Counted from the stretch's first letter, positions 26,719 to 36,415 are shown. The stretch: DNA of 64,000 bases from Streptomyces deccanensis (GCF_022385335.1 NZ_CP092431.1:2728001-2792000); one strand, 5' to 3'. The notes: generated by a model not told the origin, from the letters alone. Numbers and translations: made by a program.

Positions 26719-28695
26719 TCAGGGAGCGAAGGTGACGGGCAGGTTCGCGGGCTTGGCCCCGGTGGGCGGCACCTGGAGGGTCTTCAGTGCGAACTCCATG
26801 ACCTCCTTGTAGATGGGTCCGCAGATCTGGCCGCCGAAGTAGTTGCCCTTGGTGGCGTTCTGGATCGCGCAGTAGACGGTGATCCGGGGCTGGTCGGCGG
26901 GCGCGAACCCGGCGAACGACGAGGTGTAGCCCCGGTATCTGCCGGTGGCCGGATCCACACGGTTGGCCGTACCCGTCTTGCCCGCGACCCGGTAGCCGGG
27001 GATGCGCGCCTTGGTGCCCGTGCCCTCCTCGTCGTCCACGACGGACTCCAGCATCCGGGCGAGGGTCTTCGCCGTCTTCTCGCTCACGACCCGGGTCTTG
27101 CCGGGCTTGGGGGCGGGGGTGAAGCGGCCGTCCGGTCCCTTGGTGCCCCGTACGAGGGTCGGTTCGACGCGTACGCCGCCGTTGGCGATCGTCGAGAAGA
27201 CGGAGGCCGCCTGCATGGCGTTGATCGACACGCCCTGGCCGAAAGGGATCGTGTACTGCTGCGAGGTCGACCAGTCGCCGGGCGCGGCGAGGATGCCCCT
27301 GGTCTCGCCCGGGAAGCCGAGGCCGGTGTAGCTGCCGATGCCGAACTTGCGCAGGTAGGAGTGGAGGATCTTGTTGGACTCCGCCTGGTTGCGGCCGAGT
27401 TCGCCGGTGGCGAGGATCGTGCCGATGTTGCTGGACTTGGCGAGGACGCCGTTGAGCGTCAGGTACCAGGTCGGGTGGTCGATGTCGTCCTTGAAGAGCC
27501 GGTCGCCCCGGTGCAGCCGGTTGGGGACGGTGACGTGGGTCTCCGGGGTGGCGACGTTCTCCTCCAGCACGGCGGCCATCGACATCACCTTGGCGGTCGA
27601 GCCGGGCTCGTAGGCGTCCTGGAGGGCCGCGTTGCCGAGCGCGTCCGGGTTCGCCTTGGTGAGGTCGTTGGGGTCGAAGCCGGGTGAGTTGGCCATGGCG
27701 AGGATCTCGCCGGTGCGGGTGTCCTGCACTATCACGTAACCGCGGTCCGCCTGGGACTTCTTCACCTGCTCGGTGATGGCGTTCTGCGCGGCCCACTGGA
27801 TGTCGCGGTCGATGGTCAGCTCGACGTCGGAGCCGGCCACGGCGGGGGTCTCGGTGGAGCCCGCGGTGGGCACCAGCCGGCCGCCCGACTGGGCGTAGCG
27901 GATCTTGCCGTCCTTGCCCGACAGGCGGCTGTTCCACTGCTGTTCGATGCCGCCGCCGCCCTTGCCCTCGGCGTTGACCCAGCCCAGTATCCCGGCGGCG
28001 AGGTCGCCGTTGGGGTACACGCGCTTGCTGCTGGGCTCCTGGAAGACGCCGGCCAGGACGTTGACCGTGCCCTTCTCGTCCGCGGCCCGCTTGACGAGCG
28101 CGGTCTTCAGATCGCTGATCTGGTTCCAGACCTGGGGGGTCTGGCGGCGGGCGAGCAGGACGTAGCGCGTGTTCTTCGTGCGGAGCTTCTCGGCGAGCGT
28201 CTCCTGGTCCGCGCCGAGGATCGGCGCGAGGAGCGCGGCCGCCTGCTCGGGTCCGTCGTCGATCCTCAGCTGCTCGCGCGTGAACATCGTCGGGTCGGCC
28301 GTGATGTCGTTGGCGTCGGTGCTGATCGCCAGGGCGACGCCGTTGCGGTCGGTGATCCCGCCGCGTTCGGCGGCCAGCACCCGGCCGACGTAACGGTTCT
28401 GGTCGGCCTTGGCCGCGTACTCGCTCGCGTCGACGGCCTGCACCTGGAGCAGCCGTACGACGAAGGCGATCATCACCAGGGTCAGCGCGAGGCTCACCAT
28501 GCGCAGCCGGGGGCGGGGGCTGCCCAGCCGGATGGTGCGCCCCGGCGGCTGCCAGGGCCTGGACGGGCGGCGCTGTGCGGAGGGGCGGGCGCCGGGGCCC
28601 GGTCGGCGCTGCTGGCCGCCGGGGCGTACGGGCCGGGCCGGCCCGGGTACGCGGCGGCGCGGGGGCTGCCTGCCTGAGTCGGCCACTTCCGTCAC
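26719..28695 (-). CDS. ftsI: Septal peptidoglycan transpeptidase FtsI (PBP3)
   Basis: 658 residues from the GTG that overlaps the ftsL stop (GTGA, 28692-28695). A Pro/Arg-rich cytoplasmic segment of about 75 residues precedes one membrane helix (MVSLALTLVMIAFVVRLLQ), the PBP dimerisation domain, and the transpeptidase domain with EPGSTAK (about 361), KSSN (about 420) and VAGKTGTAN (about 570) motifs. It cross-links septal peptidoglycan with FtsW and is a beta-lactam target. The frame continues open far upstream over ftsL and rsmH, but that part is an antiframe artefact. Confidence 0.96.
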   Translation of the reverse strand: MTEVADSGRQPPRRRVPGPARPVRPGGQQRRPGPGARPSAQRRPSRPWQPPGRTIRLGSPRPRLRMVSLALTLVMIAFVVRLLQVQAVDASEYAAKADQNRYVGRVLAAERGGITDRNGVALAISTDANDITADPTMFTREQLRIDDGPEQAAALLAPILGADQETLAEKLRTKNTRYVLLARRQTPQVWNQISDLKTALVKRAADEKGTVNVLAGVFQEPSSKRVYPNGDLAAGILGWVNAEGKGGGGIEQQWNSRLSGKDGKIRYAQSGGRLVPTAGSTETPAVAGSDVELTIDRDIQWAAQNAITEQVKKSQADRGYVIVQDTRTGEILAMANSPGFDPNDLTKANPDALGNAALQDAYEPGSTAKVMSMAAVLEENVATPETHVTVPNRLHRGDRLFKDDIDHPTWYLTLNGVLAKSSNIGTILATGELGRNQAESNKILHSYLRKFGIGSYTGLGFPGETRGILAAPGDWSTSQQYTIPFGQGVSINAMQAASVFSTIANGGVRVEPTLVRGTKGPDGRFTPAPKPGKTRVVSEKTAKTLARMLESVVDDEEGTGTKARIPGYRVAGKTGTANRVDPATGRYRGYTSSFAGFAPADQPRITVYCAIQNATKGNYFGGQICGPIYKEVMEFALKTLQVPPTGAKPANLPVTFAP

Positions 28696-29324
28696 CTGCC
28701 GGGGGTCGTCGGGAGCTGGGTGGGCTGTACGGGCGGGGTGGTGGGGGTCGGCGTGGGAGGGCCCGAGGGCTCCGGGGTCCGCGCGTGCGACAGCGGCTCG
28801 GGGTCGGTCGATGTCGGTGACGAGGTCGATGTCGGCGTCGAGGTAGATGTCGGCGTCGGGGAGTCGGCGGGCGTGGGGCTGCCGGAGGGCGTCGGGCTCA
28901 CCGGCGGGCCGGGGTCGAGGATCTCGGGCGCGAGGACGAGCGGCATCCGGGCCACGGACTGCTGGGCGGCGCTCGGGACGCCCCTCACCGTGCCGTCGGG
29001 GTTCAGGAAGGCCGGGTCGCCGCCGGGGACCATGCCCAGCTCGCGGGCGCGGCGCTGGAGGGCGTCGGGCGCCGAGTAGGCGTCCACGTCGCGCTGGAGC
29101 GCCTGTTCCTCGTCGGTGTAGCTCTTCACGTCGTCCTGGAGGTCGTCGAGCTTGAACGACCCTTCGCTGAGCGCGGAGTTCAGCACGAGGAGGCCGATGA
29201 GGCCGCCGCCCAGCAGGAGGACGACCAGCAGGACGAAGGGCGTGCGGGCGGCTCCCTTGGGCCTCGTGGGCAGCAGCCGCGCGAGACGGGCGGCCCGGCC
29301 CCTCAGTTCGGGTTTCCTGCTCAC
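28692..29324 (-). CDS. ftsL: FtsL/DivIC-like septum formation protein with Pro/Ser/Thr tail
   Basis: 210 residues from the GTG at 29324. An Arg-rich N-terminus precedes one membrane helix (TPFVLLVVLLLGGGLIGLLVL, about 28-48) and a short coiled coil (about 55-80, LDDLQDDVKSYTDEEQALQ), then ARELGMVP, the usual end of this family. A further about 100 residues are unusual: Pro/Ser/Thr-rich with TPTSTS repeats. It links FtsQ and FtsWI in the divisome. The start is uncertain: GAGGAG lies 12 bases before this GTG and three before another in-frame GTG nine bases upstream. Confidence 0.88.
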   Translation of the reverse strand: MSRKPELRGRAARLARLLPTRPKGAARTPFVLLVVLLLGGGLIGLLVLNSALSEGSFKLDDLQDDVKSYTDEEQALQRDVDAYSAPDALQRRARELGMVPGGDPAFLNPDGTVRGVPSAAQQSVARMPLVLAPEILDPGPPVSPTPSGSPTPADSPTPTSTSTPTSTSSPTSTDPEPLSHARTPEPSGPPTPTPTTPPVQPTQLPTTPGR

Positions 29325-29340
29325 GCGTCCCACGCACTCC

Positions 29341-30297
29341 TCATTCGACGTCCTCCCGCACGCGTTCCGCCCCGCGCAGACGTGCGGGGGCGGCGCGCCG
29401 GTTCTCGGCGACCTCTTCCTCGGTGGGAAGTTCGGCACCACGGGTGAGGAGCTTGAGCCTCGGCTGATAGCGCTCGGGGACGACGGGCAGTCCGGGCGGG
29501 GCGGTGGTGGCGGCTCCGGCCGCGAACACCTGCTTCACCAGCCGGTCCTCGAGCGAGTGGTACGACAGCACGGCGATCCGGCCGCCGACCGCGAGGGCCT
29601 TCACGGCGGCGGGGATCGCCCGCTCCAGGACGGTGAGTTCGCCGTTGACCTCGATGCGCAGGGCCTGGAAGGTGCGCTTGGCGGGGTTGCCGCCGGTGCG
29701 CTTGGCGGCCTGCGGCAGGGAGTCGCGGATCAGTTCGACGAGGCGGGCGCTGTTGGTGAACGGCTCCTTGGCGCGCTCGCGCACGATCGCGGAGACGATC
29801 CGCTTGGCCTGCTTCTCCTCGCCGTACGCCCGGAGGATGCGGACGAGTTCGCCGGGGGCGTAGGTGTTGAGGACCTCGGCGGCGCTGATGCCGGTCGTCT
29901 GGTCCATCCGCATGTCGAGGGGGGCGTCCTGGGCGTACGCGAAGCCCCGGTCCGCCTCGTCGAGTTGCATGGACGAGACGCCGAGGTCGAACAGGACGCC
30001 CTGGACGCGCGGGAGGCCCAGGCGGTCGAGCACGTCGGGGAGTTCGTCGTAGACGGCGTGCACGAGGGTGGCGCGCTCGCCGAAGGGGGCGAGGCGTTCG
30101 CCGGAGAGACGCAGGGCCTCCTTGTCCCGGTCGAGGGCGACGAGCCGTGCCTCGGGGAACCGGGTGAGGAGCGCCTCGCTGTGGCCGCCGAGGCCGAGCG
30201 TGCAGTCGACCACCACCGCGCCGGGCGCCGTGAGGGCCGGGGCCAGCATGTCCAGACAGCGCTGGAGCATGACGGGGACGTGGCGGCTGTTGCTCAA
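29341..30297 (-). CDS. rsmH: 16S rRNA (cytosine1402-N4)-methyltransferase RsmH
   Basis: 318 residues. N-terminal [13 protein letters not shown], the SAM-binding [15 protein letters not shown] (about 30-44), [17 protein letters not shown] and the C-terminal [19 protein letters not shown] are all diagnostic. It methylates C1402 in the ribosomal decoding centre with SAM. It is the first gene of the dcw run here; mraZ, which precedes it in many bacteria, is absent, and the next gene upstream is a divergent carbonic anhydrase. Confidence 0.97.
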   Translation of the reverse strand: MSNSRHVPVMLQRCLDMLAPALTAPGAVVVDCTLGLGGHSEALLTRFPEARLVALDRDKEALRLSGERLAPFGERATLVHAVYDELPDVLDRLGLPRVQGVLFDLGVSSMQLDEADRGFAYAQDAPLDMRMDQTTGISAAEVLNTYAPGELVRILRAYGEEKQAKRIVSAIVRERAKEPFTNSARLVELIRDSLPQAAKRTGGNPAKRTFQALRIEVNGELTVLERAIPAAVKALAVGGRIAVLSYHSLEDRLVKQVFAAGAATTAPPGLPVVPERYQPRLKLLTRGAELPTEEEVAENRRAAPARLRGAERVREDVE

Positions 30298-30652
30298 GGG
30301 GCCCTCTCAGGTCCGGCGCGAGCCGCACGTACGCGCCGCGCACGCGGGGAGACGCCGAGCTCTCGCCGGTTCTCCTTGGGTTTCGGTCCAGCGGGGCGCC
30401 CGGGGCCTGTCGTCACGTTCCCGTTCTGCCCCGGCCTCCCGCTCGGCGTCACTTTAGTCCACGGTCCTGCGCGGTCAATCAACCGGCCTGCGCGTCGCGG
30501 CGCTCCCCGCTCGAAGCCGTGAATACGTCGAAATCACCCGTACGGTCGTGATCCCGCCACTCCTGTGGGTTACCTCACAACAAGGCTCAATGACGTTCTT
30601 TGTCCTCTCTCACAGAGCGCCCTCAGCGGCCGTGACCAGTACCGTCTTGTCC
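30298..30652. other. Divergent promoter region of the dcw cluster and carbonic anhydrase
   Basis: About 355 bases with no credible gene. It holds the candidate rsmH promoter listed next. On the plus side there is no purine-rich ribosome site before the carbonic anhydrase ATG at 30653, so that mRNA may be leaderless. No mraZ-binding repeat series is visible. Confidence 0.5.
30451..30478 (-). promoter_or_regulatory. Candidate promoter of the dcw operon (rsmH)
   Basis: On the minus strand TTGACC (30478-30473) and TAAAGT (30456-30451) are 16 bases apart. A start near 30444 would give a leader of about 145 bases before rsmH. Confidence 0.5.
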
Positions 30653-31207
30653 ATGACGACCTCCGCAGCAGTTCCCACCGGCCCCGAAGGCGCCATATCC
30701 GACGGCACCGTCACCGACCGCCTCGTCGAGGCGAACCAGCGCTATGCCGCCGCGTTCTCCGACCCCGGGATGGACGCCCGCCCCGTCCTGCGTGTCGCGG
30801 TCGTGGCCTGCATGGACGCACGCCTCGACCTGCACGACGCGCTCGGCCTGGAGCTGGGCGACTGTCACACCATCCGCAACGCGGGCGGCGTGGTCACCGA
30901 CGACGTGATCCGCTCCCTCACCATCAGCCAGCGCAAGCTCGGCACCCGCAGCATCGTCCTCATCCACCACACCGGCTGCGGCCTGGAGTCCCTCACCGAG
31001 GACTTCCGCACCGAGCTGGAGGCCGAGGTCGGCCAGCGCCCGGCCTGGGCGGTGGAGTCCTTCCGGGACGTGGACCAGGACGTACGGCAGTCCATGCAAC
31101 GGATCCGCACCAACCCGTTCCTGCTGCACTCCGACGACGTGCGCGGGTTCGTCTTCGATGTGAAGACCGGTCTGCTCCGGGAGATCGACGCGGTCGACGC
31201 GGCCTGA
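30653..31207 (+). CDS. Beta-class carbonic anhydrase
   Basis: 184 residues from the ATG at 30653. Zinc ligands of the beta class are present: Cys and the Asp-Arg dyad in ACMDARLD and the His-x2-Cys in HHTGCGL; RNAGG follows the first site. Length fits the small clade typified by Rv1284 of M. tuberculosis. It interconverts CO2 and bicarbonate in the cytoplasm, supplying carboxylases. No Shine-Dalgarno sequence is seen, consistent with a leaderless message. It ends at a clear hairpin. Confidence 0.92.
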   Translation: MTTSAAVPTGPEGAISDGTVTDRLVEANQRYAAAFSDPGMDARPVLRVAVVACMDARLDLHDALGLELGDCHTIRNAGGVVTDDVIRSLTISQRKLGTRSIVLIHHTGCGLESLTEDFRTELEAEVGQRPAWAVESFRDVDQDVRQSMQRIRTNPFLLHSDDVRGFVFDVKTGLLREIDAVDAA

Positions 31208-31227
31208 TCCCGTCGAACCGCGCGGCC

Positions 31228-31260
31228 GGAACCGCCCTCCTACCGCCCGAGGGCGGTTCC
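31228..31260 (+). terminator. Terminator after carbonic anhydrase
   Basis: Perfect 12-bp stem (31228-31239 with 31249-31260) with a nine-base loop, 21 bases after the stop codon. Confidence 0.75.
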
Positions 31261-31491
31261 GCGCAGCCCTGGTTTCCTGTCAATCTGCTGGCATCCCACC
31301 CCGCAAAACACCGCGAACCTGACATATCGCGGACAGTTGTCCACAGGCGAGTGACACGGATTGGTAACGGCGGCAAGAATGCGGGTGTGGCGTCACGCTG
31401 AGCAGTTCACGCGTGGTGTCCGTGTTTCGGGGTGGGCCGGTCCGCATCGCAGAGCGACGGCCCGGAGAAAGAACGGGCCGAGGAGGGCCGG

Positions 31492-32532
31492 GTGACGACC
31501 TATGACGATCGAGCGAGCCTCACTGATCTGACCAGCACTGTGGAGCGAGTCCGCAGTTCGGTCGAAGGAGTGATCGAGGGCAAGCCTGAGGTCGTACGGC
31601 TTTCGCTGACAGTGCTGCTCGCCGAGGGACATCTTCTGATCGAAGACGTACCCGGCGTCGGCAAGACCATGCTGGCCAAGGCACTGGCGCGGTCCATCGA
31701 CTGCTCGGTGCGGCGTATCCAGTTCACGCCGGACCTGCTGCCGTCGGACATCACGGGTGTGTCCATCTGGGACCAGCAGCGCAAGGAGTTCGAGTTCAAA
31801 CCGGGCGCGATCTTCTCGCAGATCGTGATCGGCGACGAGATCAACCGTGCCTCGCCGAAGACGCAGTCCGCGCTCCTGGAGTCCCTGGAGGAGCGCCAGG
31901 TCACGATCGACGGCACGACGTACGAGCTGCCGAGCCCCTTCATGGTGGTGGCCACGCAGAACCCGGTGGAGATGGAGGGCACCTACCCGCTGCCGGAGGC
32001 CCAGCGCGACCGCTTCATGGCGCGCGTCTCCGTCGGCTACCCCAGCCCGGAGGCCGAGCTGCAGATGCTCGACGTCCACGGCGGGGTCTCGCCGCTGGAG
32101 GACATGCAGCCGGTGGCGCACGCGCACGAGATCGTGAAGCTGATCGAGGCCGTCCGTAACGTGCACGTCGCGGAAACGGTCCGGCGGTACGCGGTGGACC
32201 TGGTCGGCGCCACCCGCACCCATCCGGACCTCAGACTCGGCGCCTCGCCGCGCGCCACGCTGCACCTGCTGCGCGCGGCGAGGGCGACCGCCGCCCTGAA
32301 CGGCCGGGAGTACGCCCTGCCGGACGACATCCAGTCGCTGGCCGTCTCCATCCTCGCCCACCGGCTGCTGCCCACCGCCCAGGCCCAGCTCAACCGGCGT
32401 ACGCCGGAGCAGGTGGTGCAGGAGATCCTCCAGCGCACGCCCGTGCCGCAGGCCCCCCAGGCGCAGAGCGGCTACGGCTCGGTCCACACCGCGCCCGCGT
32501 ACCCGCAGCAGCCGCCGCGGAGGCTTGGATGA
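31492..32532 (+). CDS. MoxR-family AAA+ ATPase
   Basis: 346 residues from the GTG at 31492, with AGGAGG at 31481-31486. Walker A is EDVPGVGKTML, Walker B is IVIGDEINRA, and the sensor region ATQNPVEMEGTYPLPEAQRDRF is typical of the MoxR branch. Such ATPases act as chaperones for maturation of neighbouring membrane or secreted proteins. It opens a three-gene operon with the DUF58 and transglutaminase-like proteins, coupled by ATGA overlaps, which is the usual company of MoxR proteins. A Gln/Pro-rich C-terminal tail of about 25 residues is present. Confidence 0.93.
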   Translation: MTTYDDRASLTDLTSTVERVRSSVEGVIEGKPEVVRLSLTVLLAEGHLLIEDVPGVGKTMLAKALARSIDCSVRRIQFTPDLLPSDITGVSIWDQQRKEFEFKPGAIFSQIVIGDEINRASPKTQSALLESLEERQVTIDGTTYELPSPFMVVATQNPVEMEGTYPLPEAQRDRFMARVSVGYPSPEAELQMLDVHGGVSPLEDMQPVAHAHEIVKLIEAVRNVHVAETVRRYAVDLVGATRTHPDLRLGASPRATLHLLRAARATAALNGREYALPDDIQSLAVSILAHRLLPTAQAQLNRRTPEQVVQEILQRTPVPQAPQAQSGYGSVHTAPAYPQQPPRRLG

Positions 32533-33887
32533 CCACCGCGGGGCCGGCGCCCGCCCCGGAACAGGACAAGGGCGGGCTGCGTACGGCCCTCGGCGGCCTC
32601 ACCACGCGCGGGCGCTCCTTCCTGGCCGCCGGCGTGGCGGCCGCCGTCTGCGCGTACGTCCTCGGGCAGAGCGATCTGCTCCGGGTCGGCCTGCTGCTGG
32701 CGGTGCTGCCGCTGGTCTGCGCGACCGTGCTGTACCGCACCCGCTACCGGGTCGCGGGCAGCCGCCGCCTCTCCCCCGCGCGCGTGCCCGCCGGCAGCGA
32801 GGCCCGCGTCCATCTGCGGATGGACAACGTCTCGCGGCTGCCCACCGGGCTGCTGATGCTCCAGGACCGGGTGCCGTACGTGCTCGGTCCGCGCCCGCGA
32901 TTCGTGCTGGACCGGGTGGAGGCGGGCGGCCGCCGCGAGGTGTCGTACCGCGTCCGTTCGGATCTGCGCGGCCGCTACCCGTTGGGACCGCTCCAGCTGC
33001 GCCTGACCGACCCGTTCGGCATGTGCGAGCTGACCCGGTCCTTCTCGACGTACGACACGCTGACCGTCGTCCCGCGGGTGGAGGCGCTGCCACCGGTGCG
33101 GCTGAACGGCGAGGCCAAGGGATACGGCGACGGGCGGCAGCGCTCGCTGGCGCTGGCCGGCGAGGACGACGTGATCCCTCGCGGCTACCGCCACGGCGAC
33201 GATCTGCGCCGGGTGCACTGGCGTTCGACCGCGCGCTACGGCGAGCTGATGGTGCGCCGCGAGGAACAGCCGCAGCGCGCCCGCTGCACGGTGCTGCTGG
33301 ACACCCGGGCCGAGGCATTCCTCGGCGCGGGCCCCGACTCCGCCTTCGAGTGGGCCGTCTCCGGCGCCGCCTCCATGCTGGTCCACATGCTCGAACGGGG
33401 CTTCTCCGTCAGGCTGTTGACCGACACCGGCAGCTCGGTGCCCGGCGAGGGCGCCGACGGGTTCGCGGGCGCCAGCCAGGAGACCGCCGACGCGGCCGGA
33501 CTGATGATGGACATGCTCGCGGTGATCGACCACTCCGACGGCACGGGCCTGTCGCCCGCGTACGACGTGCTGCGCGGCGGCAACGAGGGGCTGCTGGTCG
33601 CCTTCCTCGGCGACCTCGACGAGGAGCAGGCGACGGTGATCGGCAAGATGCGCCAGCGCGGCGGTGGGGCGGTCGCCTTCCTGCTGGACAGCGAGACGTG
33701 GACGACCGAGCCGGGTGAGGTGCCCGGTGCCGGGGGCGCGAGCGAGGAGTCGCTGCGGCTGCTGCACGAGGCGGGCTGGACGGCGCTGACCGTGCCGCGC
33801 GGCGCCTCGCTGACGGACCTGTGGCGGCAGGCGGACCGACAGCGCACCGGAGCGCTGTCCGGGAGCGTTACGGAGGAACGGTCATGA
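32529..33887 (+). CDS. DUF58 domain-containing membrane protein
   Basis: 452 residues, starting at an ATGA overlap with the MoxR gene. Two short hydrophobic segments near residues 35-75 precede the conserved DUF58 block YRHGDDLRRVHWRSTAR and a von Willebrand-A-like fold. DUF58 proteins are regular partners of MoxR ATPases and transglutaminase-like membrane proteins; their exact function is unknown, with links to cell surface and stress phenotypes in some bacteria. Its stop overlaps the next gene's ATG. Confidence 0.88.
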   Translation: MTTAGPAPAPEQDKGGLRTALGGLTTRGRSFLAAGVAAAVCAYVLGQSDLLRVGLLLAVLPLVCATVLYRTRYRVAGSRRLSPARVPAGSEARVHLRMDNVSRLPTGLLMLQDRVPYVLGPRPRFVLDRVEAGGRREVSYRVRSDLRGRYPLGPLQLRLTDPFGMCELTRSFSTYDTLTVVPRVEALPPVRLNGEAKGYGDGRQRSLALAGEDDVIPRGYRHGDDLRRVHWRSTARYGELMVRREEQPQRARCTVLLDTRAEAFLGAGPDSAFEWAVSGAASMLVHMLERGFSVRLLTDTGSSVPGEGADGFAGASQETADAAGLMMDMLAVIDHSDGTGLSPAYDVLRGGNEGLLVAFLGDLDEEQATVIGKMRQRGGGAVAFLLDSETWTTEPGEVPGAGGASEESLRLLHEAGWTALTVPRGASLTDLWRQADRQRTGALSGSVTEERS

Positions 33888-36415
33888 GCGGGCGGGCGAA
33901 GCTGGCGCTGTGCGCCTGGGCCGCCACGATCATGGCGGCGTGCGCACTGCTGCCGCTGGTCGACCCGGCGACGTGGGTCTTCCAGGCGGCGCTCATGCTG
34001 GGCGTCCAGACCGGCGTGGGAGCGCTCACCCGGCGCGTCCCGCTGGCCAGGCCACTGACCGTGGCCGCGCAGGCACTGGTCACGTTGATGATGCTGACGC
34101 TGGTCTTCGCCCGGGAGCGGGCGGTCGCCGGGATCGTCCCCGGCCCGGAGGCGTTCCAGTACTTCGCGACGCTGCTGCAGACCGGCGCGGAGGACGTCGG
34201 CCGGTACGCCATCCCGGCACCGCTGACCGACGGCATCCGGCTGATGATCATCGGCGGTGTGCTGGTGATAGGCCTGCTGGTGGACGCGCTCGCGGTGACG
34301 TTCCGCAGCGCCGCGCCGGCCGGTCTGCCGCTGCTGGCGCTGTACTCGGTCGCCGCCGGGCTCTCCGACGGCGCCGCGTGGCTGTGGTTCGTGCTGGCCT
34401 CGGCCGGCTATCTGCTGCTGCTCCTGACCGAGAGCCGCGACCGGCTCTCGCAGTGGGGCCGGGTCTTCGGAGGCGCGCCGCAGGGTCCGCGCGCGGAGTC
34501 TCCCAGCGGTGCCGTGGCACCCGTGCGGACGGGGCGGCGCATCGGCGCGGTCGCGCTGGGCATCGCCCTGGTGGTGCCGCTCGGGCTGCCCTCCCTCGAC
34601 GGCGGGCTGCTGGACGGCACGGGCGCCGGCCTCGGCGGGGGTTCCGGTGGCGGCGGCACGATCGCCGCGGTGAACCCGGTGGTGCAGCTGCGCGGCAGCC
34701 TGAACGTGGACGAGGACCGCCAGGTCCTGTCCTACCGCACCAACACCGACGACGTGCAGGAGATGTATCTGCGGATCGTCTCCCTGGACAACTTCAACGG
34801 CACCTCCTGGACCCCGACCGAGCGCTCCATCACGGGGGTCCCGGACGACTTCGGCACCCCCACCGGTCTCGCCTCCGACGTCAAGCGGACGTCGATCGAG
34901 ACCCGGATCGTCGCGTCGGAGGACTACGAGCAGAACTGGCTGCCGATGCCGTACCCGGTGACCAGCGTGGACATCGACGGCGACTGGCGGTACGAGCCCG
35001 TGGGCCGCACCCTCGTCGGTGACCACGGCCAGGACACCAAGGGCGCCCAGTACCAGGTCGAGAGCCTGATCGTGCAGCCCACGGCGGAGCAGCTGGCCTC
35101 GGCGCCGGAGCCGCCGCCGGCGCTGCGGCGGGAGTACACCAAGGTGCCGGCCTCGCTGCCGCCGGTGGTGGCACGGACGGCGCTGGAGGTCACCGAGGGC
35201 GCGAAGAACGACTACGAGCGGGCGGTGAAGCTCCAGGACTGGTTCGCGTTCAGCGGCGAGTTCACGTACGACACGGAGGTGCGGTCGGGCACGGGCGCGC
35301 GGGCGATAGCCCGGTTCCTGGAGGACAAGGAGGGCTTCTGCGTCCACTTCTCCTTCGCGATGGCGTCCATGGCCCGCACGCTCGGCATACCGGCCCGGGT
35401 GGCGGTGGGCTTCACCCCCGGCACCCCGCAGACGAACGGCACGATGTCGGTGGGCCTGCGCGACGCGCACGCCTGGCCGGAGCTGTACTTCGAGGGCGTG
35501 GGCTGGACCCGCTTCGAGCCCACGCCCAACCGGGGCTCCACTCCCGAGTACACGGTGCCGGAGGACACCGGCACCGGCGGTCTTCCCGAGGTGCCCCGTC
35601 CCTCGTCGTCGGCGTCGACGGCACCGTCGGCCGAGCCGACGGCGAGCGAGAGCTGCACGCCGCAGGAGGCGAAGCTGGGAGCCTGCGGGACCGAGTCGGC
35701 GGCGGCCCTGCCGGGTTCGGACGACGAGGAGCGCTCGTTCTGGGAGCTGGTGTTCTTCTCCCCCTGGACCCTGTTGATCGTCCCGGGCGCGCTGTTGGTC
35801 CTGGCGATCCCGCTGCTGCCGATGCTGTGGCGGCTGCGGGTGCGGTCCGTGCGGCTGGGCGCGCACCAGGGCGCGGTGCCGAAGGGGCCCCAGGAGCCCG
35901 CCGTCGCGCGGGAGGTGACCCCTGAGGCCGGCGCGGCACCTGGCTTCTTCGACCCGCCGGCCAGGGCCACCCCGTACGGGCGTACGGAGGCCGCGGCGGC
36001 GCATGCGCTGGCCGCCTGGCAGGAGGTGGCCGACACGGCGTGGGACTACGGGATCGCGCCGGACGAGTCGCAGACGCCCCGTAAGGCCGCCGCGCGGATC
36101 GTGCGGCTCGGGGAGCTGGAACCGGCGGCCGCCGACGCGGTGCACCGGGTGGCGGCGGCGGTGGAGCAGGTCCTCTTCGCTCCGCGCCCGCAGATCCCGG
36201 CGGGGCTCGCCCGGGACGCGCAGCAGGTCGGGGTCGGCCTCAGGGCCAACGCCGGTCGCCGCACCAAACTGCGGGCGCTGCTGCTGCCGCGTTCGACCGT
36301 CCGGGTGGTGTGGGCCCTCGCCGCGCGCTGGGCGGACACCAGGGACGAGCTGCTGTCCCGCCTCCCGACGCCACGCCTGCCCTGGCGACGCCCCACACCG
36401 AGCCAGCACGGCTAG
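33884..36415 (+). CDS. Transglutaminase-like membrane protein (DUF3488/DUF4129 type)
   Basis: 843 residues, beginning at an ATGA overlap with the DUF58 gene. Five to six membrane helices (about 5-235) precede an extracytoplasmic transglutaminase-like domain with Cys486 in EGFCVHF and His529 in RDAHAWPELY, a Ser/Pro/Glu-rich segment, another membrane helix (about 625-650) and a cytoplasmic C-terminal domain. The catalytic dyad is intact, so peptidase or transpeptidation chemistry on a surface substrate is plausible but unknown. It is the last gene of the MoxR-DUF58-TGase operon. Confidence 0.9.
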   Translation: MSGRAKLALCAWAATIMAACALLPLVDPATWVFQAALMLGVQTGVGALTRRVPLARPLTVAAQALVTLMMLTLVFARERAVAGIVPGPEAFQYFATLLQTGAEDVGRYAIPAPLTDGIRLMIIGGVLVIGLLVDALAVTFRSAAPAGLPLLALYSVAAGLSDGAAWLWFVLASAGYLLLLLTESRDRLSQWGRVFGGAPQGPRAESPSGAVAPVRTGRRIGAVALGIALVVPLGLPSLDGGLLDGTGAGLGGGSGGGGTIAAVNPVVQLRGSLNVDEDRQVLSYRTNTDDVQEMYLRIVSLDNFNGTSWTPTERSITGVPDDFGTPTGLASDVKRTSIETRIVASEDYEQNWLPMPYPVTSVDIDGDWRYEPVGRTLVGDHGQDTKGAQYQVESLIVQPTAEQLASAPEPPPALRREYTKVPASLPPVVARTALEVTEGAKNDYERAVKLQDWFAFSGEFTYDTEVRSGTGARAIARFLEDKEGFCVHFSFAMASMARTLGIPARVAVGFTPGTPQTNGTMSVGLRDAHAWPELYFEGVGWTRFEPTPNRGSTPEYTVPEDTGTGGLPEVPRPSSSASTAPSAEPTASESCTPQEAKLGACGTESAAALPGSDDEERSFWELVFFSPWTLLIVPGALLVLAIPLLPMLWRLRVRSVRLGAHQGAVPKGPQEPAVAREVTPEAGAAPGFFDPPARATPYGRTEAAAAHALAAWQEVADTAWDYGIAPDESQTPRKAAARIVRLGELEPAAADAVHRVAAAVEQVLFAPRPQIPAGLARDAQQVGVGLRANAGRRTKLRALLLPRSTVRVVWALAARWADTRDELLSRLPTPRLPWRRPTPSQHG

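Noticed and set aside
28696..29337. N-terminal extension of FtsI across ftsL
   Set aside because: The extension is in another frame of ftsL, which has a membrane helix and coiled coil, and the GTGA overlap gives a natural FtsI start.
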